DNA of 28,826 bases from Oscillospiraceae bacterium (GCA_021771675.1 JAETOP010000043.1:1-28826); one strand, 5' to 3'; positions 1 to 6,256 are shown, counted from the first letter of the stretch. The notes: generated from the sequence alone by a model not told the origin. Numbers and translations are program-made.

Positions 1-155
1 TGGGACGCCGCTGCGCAGGTTTCGTCCGCGTCATCCCCGGCGCAGACAACCGGCGTCCCGGTGTCCGGGTCGCCCTCCGCCGCCAGCGCGGACACCGGCA
101 AAAGGCCGAGTATCAGTGTCAGCACCAGCAGCCATGACAACGCTTTTTTCTTCAT
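1..155 (-). CDS. Secreted protein, N-terminal part only (runs off the window)
   Basis: Reading leftward from an ATG at 153-155, the 51 visible codons encode a classic Sec signal peptide: a lysine-rich start (MKKKALSW), a hydrophobic core rich in leucine, and an Ala-rich cleavage region ending near ALAAEG. An acidic, Asp/Gly/Thr-rich stretch with two cysteines follows, and then the window ends. A purine-rich AGGCAGGA lies about 8 bases upstream. It is the last visible gene of a leftward group that starts beyond the inverted-repeat segment at 605-885, so a promoter flipped into the leftward orientation there would transcribe it. The mature protein is unknown; an exported or surface protein is the safe reading. 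Too short for a normal open-reading-frame cutoff. Confidence 0.75.
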   Translation of the reverse strand, partial: MKKKALSWLLVLTLILGLLPVSALAAEGDPDTGTPVVCAGDDADETCAAAS

Positions 156-223
156 GGTGGTTTTTCCTGCCTTTCTTCTCAATATTGTGCTTTTGGGCGG
201 AACTTCCCAAAATTCAGGCCCGC

Positions 224-466
224 CTACCGGGGCTGGGATAACAATTGGATCAGCCGCTCCCGGGCAGCTTCCGCTGTCTGTTCCGGTGGGCCATCGGAAA
301 GGTATACCAAAGCATCATTCCACTCACGGAGCGTTGCGTCCTCCGGGCAGACTTTTTCCCATTCCCGGGCCAGCCGCCTCCGTTCCATATCCGACAGACG
401 ATGCAGGTCAGAGAGGTATTCACAGTTCATCCGGGCCTGCATGACTTCCAGCAGGGAAACATCCAT
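224..466 (-). CDS. Small hypothetical protein (80 aa)
   Basis: An 80-residue, charged, probably all-helical soluble protein with a central RRRLAREWEKV segment. No signal peptide, membrane segment or recognisable catalytic motif. Its ATG at 464-466 directly follows the TAG stop of the reading frame upstream (467-469), and a GGGGGTG ribosome binding site lies 8 bases before it, inside the upstream frame, which suggests translational coupling. Downstream is a 68-base gap and then the secreted-protein gene. It is the first complete gene to the left of the putative invertible promoter and so would be its first target. I do not recognise the family. Confidence 0.6.
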   Translation of the reverse strand: MDVSLLEVMQARMNCEYLSDLHRLSDMERRRLAREWEKVCPEDATLREWNDALVYLSDGPPEQTAEAARERLIQLLSQPR

Positions 467-775
467 CTAAAAATCACCCCCTCGGCCAATGGCCAATTTC
501 TTAGTTTCCAGCAGATTGTCATATGCCTGCTCCGCCAGCAATTTCTCTATTAGTTTTAACTCGGTGTTTGATGTGTTCCAACTCCGGGCAGGTTTTCCTT
601 TATCACAGAGTTCACATTCTGTTTGTATTGGTTCGGCGCAATTTGGCAGGTAACGGCCCACAGACAAGAAAATAAGTGCTCCCACTTCTCCTGAAAGAGA
701 AAAAATGAGCACACCAAAAAGAGCCGCAAACAATCCGAAAAAATCCCTGATTGCGGCTTGGTTTTTTGCGCCCAA
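467..775 (-). CDS. Doubtful open frame crossing the left inverted repeat
   Basis: The last 35 or so residues (from NTELKLIEKLL to the stop) look protein-like, and the stop abuts the start of the next gene, as in an operon. The first part starts at a TTG without a clear ribosome binding site and reads through a hairpin terminator, so it is probably not translated as drawn. The frame runs across the 17-bp repeat at 605-621. If the segment 605-885 is inverted, the N-terminal part is replaced by another sequence with an in-frame stop (TAG) and no good start. It may be the tail of an older gene cut off when the switch arose, or simply an untranslated leader. Confidence 0.25.
   Translation of the reverse strand: MGAKNQAAIRDFFGLFAALFGVLIFSLSGEVGALIFLSVGRYLPNCAEPIQTECELCDKGKPARSWNTSNTELKLIEKLLAEQAYDNLLETKKLAIGRGGDF
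605..621. repeat. Left 17-bp inverted repeat of putative invertible segment
   Basis: The 17 bases ACAGAGTTCACATTCTG are found here, and their exact reverse complement is at 869-885. The similarity stops sharply at both ends of the 17 bases. With a tyrosine recombinase gene 56 bases beyond the right copy, these are good candidates for the two crossover sites of a DNA inversion. Confidence 0.75.
717..767. terminator. Two-way intrinsic terminator inside the inverted-repeat segment
   Basis: AGCCGCAA (722-729) pairs with TTGCGGCT (751-758). On the plus strand the stem is followed by TTGG and six T. On the minus strand it is followed by CTTTTTGG. It should therefore stop transcription in both directions. 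In the present orientation it would stop read-through from the recombinase gene toward the genes at 1-466. After inversion it would sit upstream of the promoter and insulate it. Confidence 0.6.
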
Positions 776-790
776 AATCCAAAAACCAGC

Positions 791-819
791 TTGTAATTCA
801 ACTATGAGACTGATATAAT
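791..819 (+). promoter_or_regulatory. Near-consensus promoter inside the inverted-repeat segment, pointing right
   Basis: TTGTAA (791-796), 17 bases, then TATAAT (814-819), preceded by TGA, which gives a perfect extended -10 (TGnTATAAT). As drawn it reads right, into the back of the recombinase gene (antisense), and no plus-strand gene follows. Inversion between the repeats at 605-621 and 869-885 would turn it leftward, toward the 80-aa gene and the secreted-protein gene with no terminator between. This is the expected OFF state of a phase-variable promoter. Confidence 0.75.
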
Positions 820-868
820 TTCTTTGTCATTATGTAGTCCCGCAGGTGGTGTTCCGATTTTTCAGGGG

Positions 869-885
869 CAGAATGTGAACTCTGT
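869..885. repeat. Right 17-bp inverted repeat of putative invertible segment
   Basis: Exact reverse complement of 605-621. It lies 56 bases from the stop codon of the recombinase gene. An 11-base partial copy in the same orientation (CAGAATGTGAA) lies at 922-932, between this repeat and the recombinase stop codon, and could be an extra binding arm. Confidence 0.75.
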
Positions 886-940
886 TTTCGCTGGGGCTTC
901 CCGGCGGTTTTGCTATCTGCACAGAATGTGAAATCCGCCG

Positions 941-1789
941 TTACGATACCAGTCCCAGCCGGTCAAGCTGTCTTTGGTGCTCCTCCCCGGAGGTCAGCAG
1001 GTAGATGCGGGTGGTTTCAATGCTGGAATGACCCAGCATATCCGCCAGCTTGGCGATGTCTTTGTAGGCCCGATAATAGACGGTCGCAAAATAGTGGCGA
1101 AGGTTGTGAGGGAATGCCTTGGCGGCGTCCACCCCCGCCGCTTTGCAGATGGCCTTCATCTCCGCCCAAACCTGCCGTCTGGAGATACCCCTTCCGTTTC
1201 TGGTGAGAAAGATCTCGCCGGAAGCGGTTTTGTTTTTCTTCGCGTATTTCAGCAGCTTGCGGCAGAGCTTGGAGGAGAGAAGGATCACCCGGATTTTTCC
1301 CTTCAGCCGTATCTCCGCCCGACCTGCCCGGGCCGCCTCCACGGTGATATACCGCAGCTCCGAAACCCGGATGCCTGTTGCGCAGATGGCCTCCATGATG
1401 AGGGCCAGCCTGTCCTTTCCCAGTTTCTGGGCCGTAGTCACCAGCCTTTCATACTCCTGCTTTGTCAGTTCCTTGGCCGGATCCCGGAACAGCCGCCGCT
1501 GGATTTTGAGGAACCGCACCCGCAGCGGATTCCAGCCGAGGAAAGCGAACAGGCCGTTGAGGGCGGAGAGATTACCGTTGACGGAGGAGGGGGACAAACG
1601 CCGCTCCAGCAGCAGGTATTCCTTCCAGCTGTTGACCAGCTCTTTTGTCACCGGCCTGCCGTCCAGCCAACGGGCAAATGCCTGGACGCTCCGCAGGTAT
1701 TTCTCCTGCGTGGCCATAGAACGATCCTCCTGTTTTAAGCGCTGGCTGAAGGCCGCAATGTGCTCTTGCGTCAATTTCTGTTTTGTCAT
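941..1789 (-). CDS. Tyrosine recombinase (XerC/D-like), probable invertase
   Basis: A 282-residue tyrosine recombinase with the full catalytic set visible: Arg141 (in ATGIRVSEL), Lys165, His228-x-x-Arg231 (HNLR), His254 (LGHSS) and nucleophile Tyr263 (TRIYL). The N-terminal 85 residues look like a SAM-like core-binding domain. The compact size, with no separate arm-binding domain, fits resolvases and invertases such as XerD or FimB better than large element integrases. ATG at 1787-1789 with GGGAGG 8 bases upstream. That ribosome binding site lies in the 3' arm of a 9-bp inverted repeat (1799-1841) that could hide it. The neighbouring 17-bp inverted repeats suggest the enzyme inverts 605-885. 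Alternatively, it could be the integrase of a small separate element. Confidence 0.9.
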   Translation of the reverse strand: MTKQKLTQEHIAAFSQRLKQEDRSMATQEKYLRSVQAFARWLDGRPVTKELVNSWKEYLLLERRLSPSSVNGNLSALNGLFAFLGWNPLRVRFLKIQRRLFRDPAKELTKQEYERLVTTAQKLGKDRLALIMEAICATGIRVSELRYITVEAARAGRAEIRLKGKIRVILLSSKLCRKLLKYAKKNKTASGEIFLTRNGRGISRRQVWAEMKAICKAAGVDAAKAFPHNLRHYFATVYYRAYKDIAKLADMLGHSSIETTRIYLLTSGEEHQRQLDRLGLVS

Positions 1790-1798
1790 TTTGGAGAC

Positions 1799-1841
1799 CT
1801 CCCAGTTGCAAAGTATGCTTTCATTTTACCTGAACTGGGAG
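1799..1841 (-). promoter_or_regulatory. Inverted repeat that can hide the recombinase ribosome binding site
   Basis: CTCCCAGTT (1799-1807) and AACTGGGAG (1833-1841) form a perfect 9-bp stem with a 25-base loop in the leader of the recombinase mRNA. The 3' arm covers five of the six bases of the GGGAGG ribosome binding site. It could act as a translational brake or as a protein-binding operator; which one cannot be told from sequence. Confidence 0.5.
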
Positions 1842-1844
1842 TTT

Positions 1845-1894
1845 TCCGCGGAAAGATTGCCCCCGGCAGCCGATTGGCAGCCGGGGGCAATTTT
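1845..1894. terminator. Strong hairpin after the parMR genes
   Basis: ATTGCCCCCGGC (1856-1867) pairs perfectly with GCCGGGGGCAAT (1880-1891) around a 12-base loop. A short T run (TTTT) follows on the plus strand and CTTTCC on the minus strand. It separates the leftward parM/parR genes from the recombinase gene and is probably the operon terminator, though the U tract in the leftward direction is weak. Confidence 0.55.
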
Positions 1895-1931
1895 CTGCTG
1901 ACCAGAGGAAAGAAATTTCCTACTCTTTGCC

Positions 1932-2324
1932 TTATTTTCCACGAAACGCCGCCAGGGAATCGGATATGGCCGCCATTCCCACAGCGTCCAGTATTCCATC
2001 GGGAAGCGGCTCCATGCTGTCATCTGGCGTCTGCCCCTTACTGGCCGAGAAAACGGCCTCTTTGAAATAGCCCTGGTCTTTCAAAATACCGACAATCTGC
2101 TCTGCAATGCCGTTCAGATCCACCTGCGCCGGAGCCGCCTGTATCTCTGGGAGGTCCGGCGTTTCCGGGCAGTGGATGTAATGGAGGACGGCATTTACCA
2201 AGAACTGCGCCTTGCGTCGGCCCTGCTGGTTGAGAAGGCCGGCTACCACCTGATGGGCTGGGTCTCCGGGGTTGAAGCCGATGGTAAACCGATATGGTAT
2301 CCTCTTTTCAGGCATGGCCCTCAT
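1932..2324 (-). CDS. parR: ParR-like centromere-binding protein
   Basis: A 130-residue protein encoded directly after a ParM-type actin, overlapping it by 4 bases (ATGA at 2321-2324). The first 50 residues are a basic beta strand followed by two helices (from PYRFTIGF through RKAQFLVNAVLHYI), the ribbon-helix-helix pattern of ParR adaptors. The rest is acidic and variable, with an amphipathic C-terminal region that in known systems contacts the actin filament. The start may instead be the ATG at 2313-2315, which has GAGG at a better distance. Role inferred from position and fold: it links a centromere site to ParM filaments. The centromere itself was not identified; the region upstream of parM (3239-3336) is the usual place. 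Confidence 0.75.
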   Translation of the reverse strand: MRAMPEKRIPYRFTIGFNPGDPAHQVVAGLLNQQGRRKAQFLVNAVLHYIHCPETPDLPEIQAAPAQVDLNGIAEQIVGILKDQGYFKEAVFSASKGQTPDDSMEPLPDGILDAVGMAAISDSLAAFRGK

Positions 2325-3238
2325 CCTCTCGAAGCGGACACCGAGTACAGAAGCTCATACCCCTTTGCATTTGCGCGAATGTCCTCAATGAACAAGGGAC
2401 GGCCAACCTTGCCAGACTGCTCAATATGACGGCGCAAAAGGATGGAGCCACCGCCCAGGAATACCACCTGACCGGAACGCAGGTCGATCATCCGCTCCCG
2501 GAGGGCGCTGAACAGGTCGCTGACAAAGCTCGCAGTCTCCGCCTCCACCAGCTTCACAATCTCCGGGGCGCTGTTCTCCTGCCCGTTCAGAATGGCGTCA
2601 ATGTCACTCTCCTCCAGCAGCGTGTCAAAGTCGGCGTTGACTCTGGAGCGGATCCGGTTGTAGAGGACAATGACCCCGTTTTCCAGAGAGTCGCAGGCCC
2701 CCAGTTGCGCTTTGCCCTGTTTGATGTAGAGGAAGTCAGCGGTAAAACCGCCGATGTCCACCACCAGCACCTTGGGGGCGCTGCCCAGAGACTGGAACAT
2801 CGTCACCGCCGCAGCATACGCCTGGGGAAAGCAAAGGGCTTTGGTGATCTCAATGGAAAAAGGCTTCCGATTGAAGGAAAACCTGACCTCGCCCCGCCCC
2901 AGAAAGTAGTTCTCGAACCGCTGGTACTGCGCCCCGTAGTGGGCCGGCGGAAGTCCCACGGCAAGCTGCACTGGGATGGTGGAGGGGGTGTAGGCCCCTC
3001 GGGCCTCGATTTCTTTGGCAATGGCGAACAGGGTGAGGACAAAAAAGCGATCATCCTCTGTTTTGTCCCGCCGGTAGGGGATGCGCTCATCCACCAGAGC
3101 ATAATACTTTCCGCCATACTGTATGACATCGCCGCCAAAAGGCGGCGTCACACTTTCCCGGAGGCCGGAAGTAAAGGGCCTGCAGAGGGGGTGGGTGGTT
3201 TTGACCTGCTTATTCCCATGGTCGATTGATATGAGCAT
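2321..3238 (-). CDS. parM: ParM/StbA-family actin-like ATPase for DNA segregation
   Basis: A 305-residue actin-fold ATPase. Visible motifs are the phosphate-1 loop DHGNKQVKT (residues 6-14), the phosphate-2 loop VVDIGGFTADF (159-169) and the adenosine-binding glycines VVFLGGGS near the C-terminus. The length is normal for plasmid ParM/Alp proteins. ATG at 3236-3238 with AGGAGGT 8 bases upstream. Followed by the ParR-like gene with a 4-base overlap. In known systems ParM polymerises with ATP and pushes sister plasmids apart. Its presence suggests that the excised element persists as a circle and needs partition. Confidence 0.9.
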   Translation of the reverse strand: MLISIDHGNKQVKTTHPLCRPFTSGLRESVTPPFGGDVIQYGGKYYALVDERIPYRRDKTEDDRFFVLTLFAIAKEIEARGAYTPSTIPVQLAVGLPPAHYGAQYQRFENYFLGRGEVRFSFNRKPFSIEITKALCFPQAYAAAVTMFQSLGSAPKVLVVDIGGFTADFLYIKQGKAQLGACDSLENGVIVLYNRIRSRVNADFDTLLEESDIDAILNGQENSAPEIVKLVEAETASFVSDLFSALRERMIDLRSGQVVFLGGGSILLRRHIEQSGKVGRPLFIEDIRANAKGYELLYSVSASRG

Positions 3239-3294
3239 TTTCTGTACCTCCTTTTGCTCTATACCAATCTATTACGATTTTTATACGCATTGGA

Positions 3295-3336
3295 GCAACA
3301 AGAAAGAGCCAGCCCGTTCTTGAAACAGGCTGGCCC
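3295..3336 (-). terminator. Intrinsic terminator of the XRE gene
   Basis: On the minus strand GCCAGCC (complement of 3328-3334) and GGCTGGC (complement of 3308-3314) form a stem around a 13-base loop, followed by TCTTTCTTGTT. It begins directly after the stop codon of the regulator at 3337-3528. Confidence 0.65.
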
Positions 3337-3528
3337 TTATATAAACTTCACAATGTCATTTGGAGTGCAATTCAAAATCCGGCATAACTTTTCTACCGTG
3401 AGAAGGGTGACATTTTTTCCTTTCTTGAGCGAATCAAGCGTTTTGTTGTCCACACCCATCTGCAGGAGCGTATATTGCGAGACTCCCTTGGCCTTCATTG
3501 TCTCCCACAAAGGGCTATAATCTATCAC
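3337..3528 (-). CDS. Small XRE/Cro-family transcription regulator
   Basis: A 63-residue single-domain helix-turn-helix protein. The pattern SQYTLLQMGVDNKTLDSLKK, followed by LLTVEKLCRILNCTPNDIVKFI, matches the five-helix Cro/C1 fold. The start is a GTG (3526-3528) with AAGGTGG 8 bases upstream; an ATG 4 bases before it is out of frame. It is divergent from the SLOG-fold gene, whose promoter (3590-3618) contains a 7-bp palindrome, a plausible operator for this protein. It may also control the parMR genes downstream. Targets are inference. Confidence 0.8.
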   Translation of the reverse strand: MIDYSPLWETMKAKGVSQYTLLQMGVDNKTLDSLKKGKNVTLLTVEKLCRILNCTPNDIVKFI

Positions 3529-3588
3529 CCATAATCCACCTTTATCTCTTGGTAAATCTAATTATATGGGTGCATTTTGAAAATATGT

Positions 3589-3618
3589 ATTGTGGAGTTC
3601 GCCACAATATTGTATAAT
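3589..3618 (+). promoter_or_regulatory. Promoter with palindromic operator for the SLOG-fold gene
   Basis: TTGTGG (3590-3595), 17 bases, TATAAT (3613-3618). Between and over these elements lies the palindrome ATTGTGG (3589-3595), 6 bases, CCACAAT (3602-3608). A repressor bound here would block RNA polymerase; the divergent XRE protein is the obvious candidate. Confidence 0.65.
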
Positions 3619-3636
3619 GCCCTTGAGGGGATAAAA

Positions 3637-4110
3637 GTGAGGAATCAAACCTGCTGCTTTTCGGGCCATCGGACGATCCCGGAATGGGCCAGAAGCTCCT
3701 TGTCGGCAAAGCTCGATATTGAACTGCGAAAACTGATCCTGTCCGGGTACCGATATTTTGGAGCGGGCGGAGCTTTAGGGTTTGACACGATGGCGGCGCA
3801 AGCCGTTTTACGATTTCAGCGGGAATTTCCCCACATCAAGTTGATTTTAGTGCTGCCCTGCAGAGATCAGGCCCTCCGTTGGCCTGAAGCAAGCAAGGCG
3901 GAATATGAAGAGATCAAGAGACGGGCCAACAAAGTTGTTTATGTGGCAGAGAGATACACACCAGAGTGTATGTTCCAGAGGAACCGGCATTTAGTAGATC
4001 AGAGCAGCACATGCCTCTGCTATCTCACGCAAAAGAGCGGCGGGACGGCCCATACGGTTGGTTATGCGTATCATCGTGGCCTTCAGGTGATCAACTTAGC
4101 CGATGAATGA
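3637..4110 (+). CDS. SLOG-superfamily (DUF1273/YpsA-like) nucleotide-binding protein
   Basis: Starting at GTG 3637, with GAGGGG about 7 bases upstream, the product is 157 residues. It has the signature FSGHR near the N-terminus (residues 8-12), a glycine-rich FGAGGALGFDTMAAQ (41-55) and LPCRDQ (73-78), the pattern of DUF1273/SLOG Rossmann-like proteins thought to bind nucleotides or nucleotide-derived ligands. A longer frame opens at TTG 3577, but that start lies upstream of the promoter's -35. The molecular function of this family is not established; SLOG proteins are often found in mobile elements and some in defence systems. It is regulated independently from its neighbours. Confidence 0.8.
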   Translation: MRNQTCCFSGHRTIPEWARSSLSAKLDIELRKLILSGYRYFGAGGALGFDTMAAQAVLRFQREFPHIKLILVLPCRDQALRWPEASKAEYEEIKRRANKVVYVAERYTPECMFQRNRHLVDQSSTCLCYLTQKSGGTAHTVGYAYHRGLQVINLADE

Positions 4111-4226
4111 AAAGGCCGTTCCGGGTATTATTTAGAGGGGCGCTTTTTATGGCCCACTGAAATAATTTTTGCAAGTCCTCTACTTCCGCACGGATCCAAG
4201 TGGATGATGTGCGGACGAGCGGAGGC

Positions 4227-4259
4227 CAGACAGGAGGGCGATTTTCGCCCTCCTGTCTG
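4227..4259. other. Perfect 15-bp hairpin between convergent genes
   Basis: CAGACAGGAGGGCGA (4227-4241) and its exact complement (4245-4259) are separated by three T. No T run follows on either strand, so it is not a standard intrinsic terminator. It lies between the convergent genes ending at 4110 and 4316. A 67-codon minus-strand frame crosses it but has no sign of being a gene. Confidence 0.6.
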
Positions 4260-4315
4260 CAGTTCACCGTGCAAATTGAGTCAACAACTGCCAAAAGGCA
4301 TGGCCGAGGTGTATT

Positions 4316-4987
4316 TCATCCAACCAAAAGCGTACTGATCAAATCGTAAATGGAATGCGCTATGATGGGGTTCCACAGTGTCTTGCCTTTTTTGAGCAGC
4401 CAGCAGAACGCCAATCCGCAAAGGAAAACAGAAAGGCTCTGCGTTACAAAGGTCACAGCGTCAAATGTGCCAAAGCGGAACAGCCTTACAAAATAAGCGG
4501 GCCAGTGCAGGAGGATAAACAGCACCGTTGAAATGGCTCTGGCCTTTTTGTCCGAAGTGATGGTCAGCAATGCGTTGTAGCCCCAGCCCCGAAATACGAT
4601 CTCCTCTACACATCCCACGCTGAAATATTTGACTGCTTCCAGCATGGGATTGACCTCGGCGTTGTACCACCACCCCTTATGTCCCACCAGCATGGCTGTG
4701 AGAATATAGGCAGAGGAAACCAGAAAAAACAGGAGCAGCGGCCGGTCCAGACGAGGGCATGAGAAAAGCTCCGCTTTCTTGAAGTGCAGGAAATCATCTT
4801 TTCGGGCGATGAGCAGGAGGGCCGGCAGCACCCAGATCAGGCGGCTCAGTACCGCATACAGGGTGCTGCCGCCATAAAAGGGGAAAAAGCGGGCAGAGTA
4901 CCCCCAGGCGTCTGTCACGATGGCCCATAAGAGAATAAAGCCCAAAAGAGACAAAACAATACCAGGAATGGAAAGTGTTTTCTTCAT
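4316..4987 (-). CDS. CPBP-family intramembrane glutamic protease (Abi-like)
   Basis: A 223-residue multi-pass membrane protein with the CPBP signature: motif 1 Glu128-Glu129-x-x-x-Arg133 (EEIVFRGWG), motif 2 His161 (LLHWPAYF), and a C-terminal HSIYD with His211 and Asp215. About six hydrophobic segments are visible. Family members include CAAX-type prenyl-protein proteases and bacteriocin-immunity proteins; the substrate here is unknown. The only ribosome binding site is a weak GGGGTG. It is a single gene facing the SLOG-fold gene, so it is probably transcribed alone. Confidence 0.88.
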   Translation of the reverse strand: MKKTLSIPGIVLSLLGFILLWAIVTDAWGYSARFFPFYGGSTLYAVLSRLIWVLPALLLIARKDDFLHFKKAELFSCPRLDRPLLLFFLVSSAYILTAMLVGHKGWWYNAEVNPMLEAVKYFSVGCVEEIVFRGWGYNALLTITSDKKARAISTVLFILLHWPAYFVRLFRFGTFDAVTFVTQSLSVFLCGLAFCWLLKKGKTLWNPIIAHSIYDLISTLLVG

Positions 4988-5274
4988 AGCGCACCCCGTA
5001 TTTGGCGAGTGATTAAATTATAGCATGGCGCTCTCCTTCTGTCCACAAAGCTGCAGGCAGGCGGCCTCGACGCAAAGTGGTATCCCAAGCTTCCGGGTCT
5101 GCACCTTATCCTCCCGCCCGTGATGTGCAGCAAATCATCCGCTTTGCCCTTTACGGCCACCAGCCCCAGGATATCCTTTTGCACAGAGCGGTATTGTGCG
5201 GTCAGGGCTTCCCCTGCCGCTGATATGGCAAGGGATCATCGTGCTGCGGCCGTTGGCAGCCTTCATTTGAGCCA
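4988..5274. other. Intergenic stretch with a possible decayed coding remnant
   Basis: No intact gene is supported. On the minus strand, roughly 5040-5235, one frame reads like protein (SAAGEALTAQYRSVQKD, then GLVAVKGKADDLLHITGG) but has no start and no recognisable family, so it may be a fragment of a lost gene. The promoter of the CPBP gene was not clearly found. Confidence 0.3.
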
Positions 5275-5304
5275 AAAAAGCGACGGCTGAAACCCAGCCG
5301 CCAC
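5275..5304 (-). terminator. Intrinsic terminator of the second XRE gene
   Basis: On the minus strand GGCGGCTG and CAGCCGTC form a stem with one mismatch around a short loop, followed by GCTTTTTT. It lies 16 bases past the stop of the regulator at 5320-5631. Confidence 0.65.
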
Positions 5305-5319
5305 CGGATTGTTGCTCTC

Positions 5320-5631
5320 CTATTGCCGTTTCAGGCCCTTTGCAAGCGAAATCAGCATGTCAATCTGCTCGGAGCTTAAACCACGGATGGCGTCGGTCAA
5401 CTCCCGCGCCTTTCCGGGATTCGCAATCTCCGTATCAAAAAATTCCTTCGGCGTAATTTGAAGATAGTCGCAGATATAGAAAAAGACAGCCATAGATGGA
5501 TAGTTGACACCATTTTCAATATTGTTGATATAGCCGGGACTCTGCCCGAGGGACAAACTCATATCACGGGCGGAAACGCCCTTGTTCTCCCGCAGCGCCG
5601 CCAACCTCCTGATAAATTCATCCCGTTCCAT
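5320..5631 (-). CDS. XRE-family helix-turn-helix regulator with C-terminal helices
   Basis: About 103 residues from the ATG at 5629-5631, which has AGGTGG 7 bases upstream; a longer frame opens at 5664 but overlaps the operator. Residues 5-60 form a Cro/C1 domain (VSARDMSLSLGQSPGYINNIE). A conserved-looking tail, RGLSSEQIDMLISLAKGL, follows and is typical of gut Firmicutes regulators. A palindrome, TGAACAC-N7-GTGTTCA (5643-5663), lies in its own leader, which suggests autoregulation. It is divergent from the genes starting at 5798 and is probably their regulator. Confidence 0.85.
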   Translation of the reverse strand: MERDEFIRRLAALRENKGVSARDMSLSLGQSPGYINNIENGVNYPSMAVFFYICDYLQITPKEFFDTEIANPGKARELTDAIRGLSSEQIDMLISLAKGLKRQ

Positions 5632-5642
5632 TGCGCACCACC

Positions 5643-5663
5643 TGAACACTTTTCTTGTGTTCA
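5643..5663. promoter_or_regulatory. Palindromic operator upstream of the XRE gene
   Basis: TGAACAC (5643-5649), 7 bases, GTGTTCA (5657-5663): a perfect 7-bp inverted repeat just downstream of a minus-strand TATAGT (complement of 5669-5674). The spacing and position fit an autorepression site for the XRE protein. Confidence 0.55.
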
Positions 5664-5714
5664 ATTCTACTATACATAAACCCTAAAACCGTTTGGTCTA
5701 TTCAGTAATCTGCG

Positions 5715-5743
5715 TTGACGCATCCGGTTTATTCATTTATTAT
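5715..5743 (+). promoter_or_regulatory. Promoter for the two related acidic proteins
   Basis: TTGACG (5715-5720), 17 bases, TATTAT (5738-5743). It lies 55 bases upstream of the ATG at 5798 and about 50 bases from the XRE operator, so it is free to fire unless a repressor also covers this side. Confidence 0.65.
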
Positions 5744-5797
5744 AAAGAAAATGACACTTTGAATCGGATAATGATTTCAAAGGACAGGAGTGGGAGC

Positions 5798-6256
5798 ATG
5801 GAGGGCGAAGATCACATGATTTATTCCCGGCGGTATCATGTGGAAGAGGAGGCGAAAGAGCTGTTGGCGGAAATGCCTGAACAGACCGATGAGGACAGGG
5901 CGAAAGCGAAAGAAGCCTTTGCCGAACTGATGCGGAGTATTCGGGAGGAATCTGTTTTCATCATGAGGCTGAACCGCATTGCGGGCGTAGACCGTCTGAT
6001 AGAACTGGCGAAACACCTCTCGGAGCAGCATGAAATCGACACGGACATCATTCAGCATACAGGTAGGATCACGGTGCATCTCTACATGGGCTGTTTCCTT
6101 TGGTTTAGTGATTTCATTCAGGATTTTACGGCGCTGCTTGAAATGTGTGATCTGTTCTCACTGTTCATGCCGGAGGATAAACCCGGCAGAGTCGTTTGCT
6201 CTTTGGACTATATTACACATGACCACTATGTTTCCGGCAGAAAAGTATCACCCTGA
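5798..6256 (+). CDS. Hypothetical acidic protein, distantly related to the next gene
   Basis: Starting at ATG 5798 (AGGAG 9 bases upstream), the product is 152 residues with no signal peptide. The N-terminal half is helical and charged. The second half alternates strands and helices around ITVHLYMGCFLWFSDF and PGRVVCSLDYITHDHYV. The same layout, helix, strand with a large aromatic cluster, helix, then a two-strand hairpin, occurs in the following protein (6304-6906), so the two look like diverged duplicates. I do not recognise the family. The two are co-directional with a 47-base gap and probably share the promoter at 5715. Confidence 0.7.
   Translation: MEGEDHMIYSRRYHVEEEAKELLAEMPEQTDEDRAKAKEAFAELMRSIREESVFIMRLNRIAGVDRLIELAKHLSEQHEIDTDIIQHTGRITVHLYMGCFLWFSDFIQDFTALLEMCDLFSLFMPEDKPGRVVCSLDYITHDHYVSGRKVSP

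Noticed and set aside
974..1901. Plus-strand frames over the recombinase gene (254 and 260 codons)
   Set aside because: Shadow frames of a gene with all catalytic residues in place. The rightward promoter at 791-819 could transcribe this strand, but there is no ribosome binding site or protein-like content.
4091..4294. 67-codon minus-strand frame between the SLOG-fold and CPBP genes
   Set aside because: It crosses the perfect hairpin at 4227-4259, overlaps the SLOG gene end and has no ribosome binding site.
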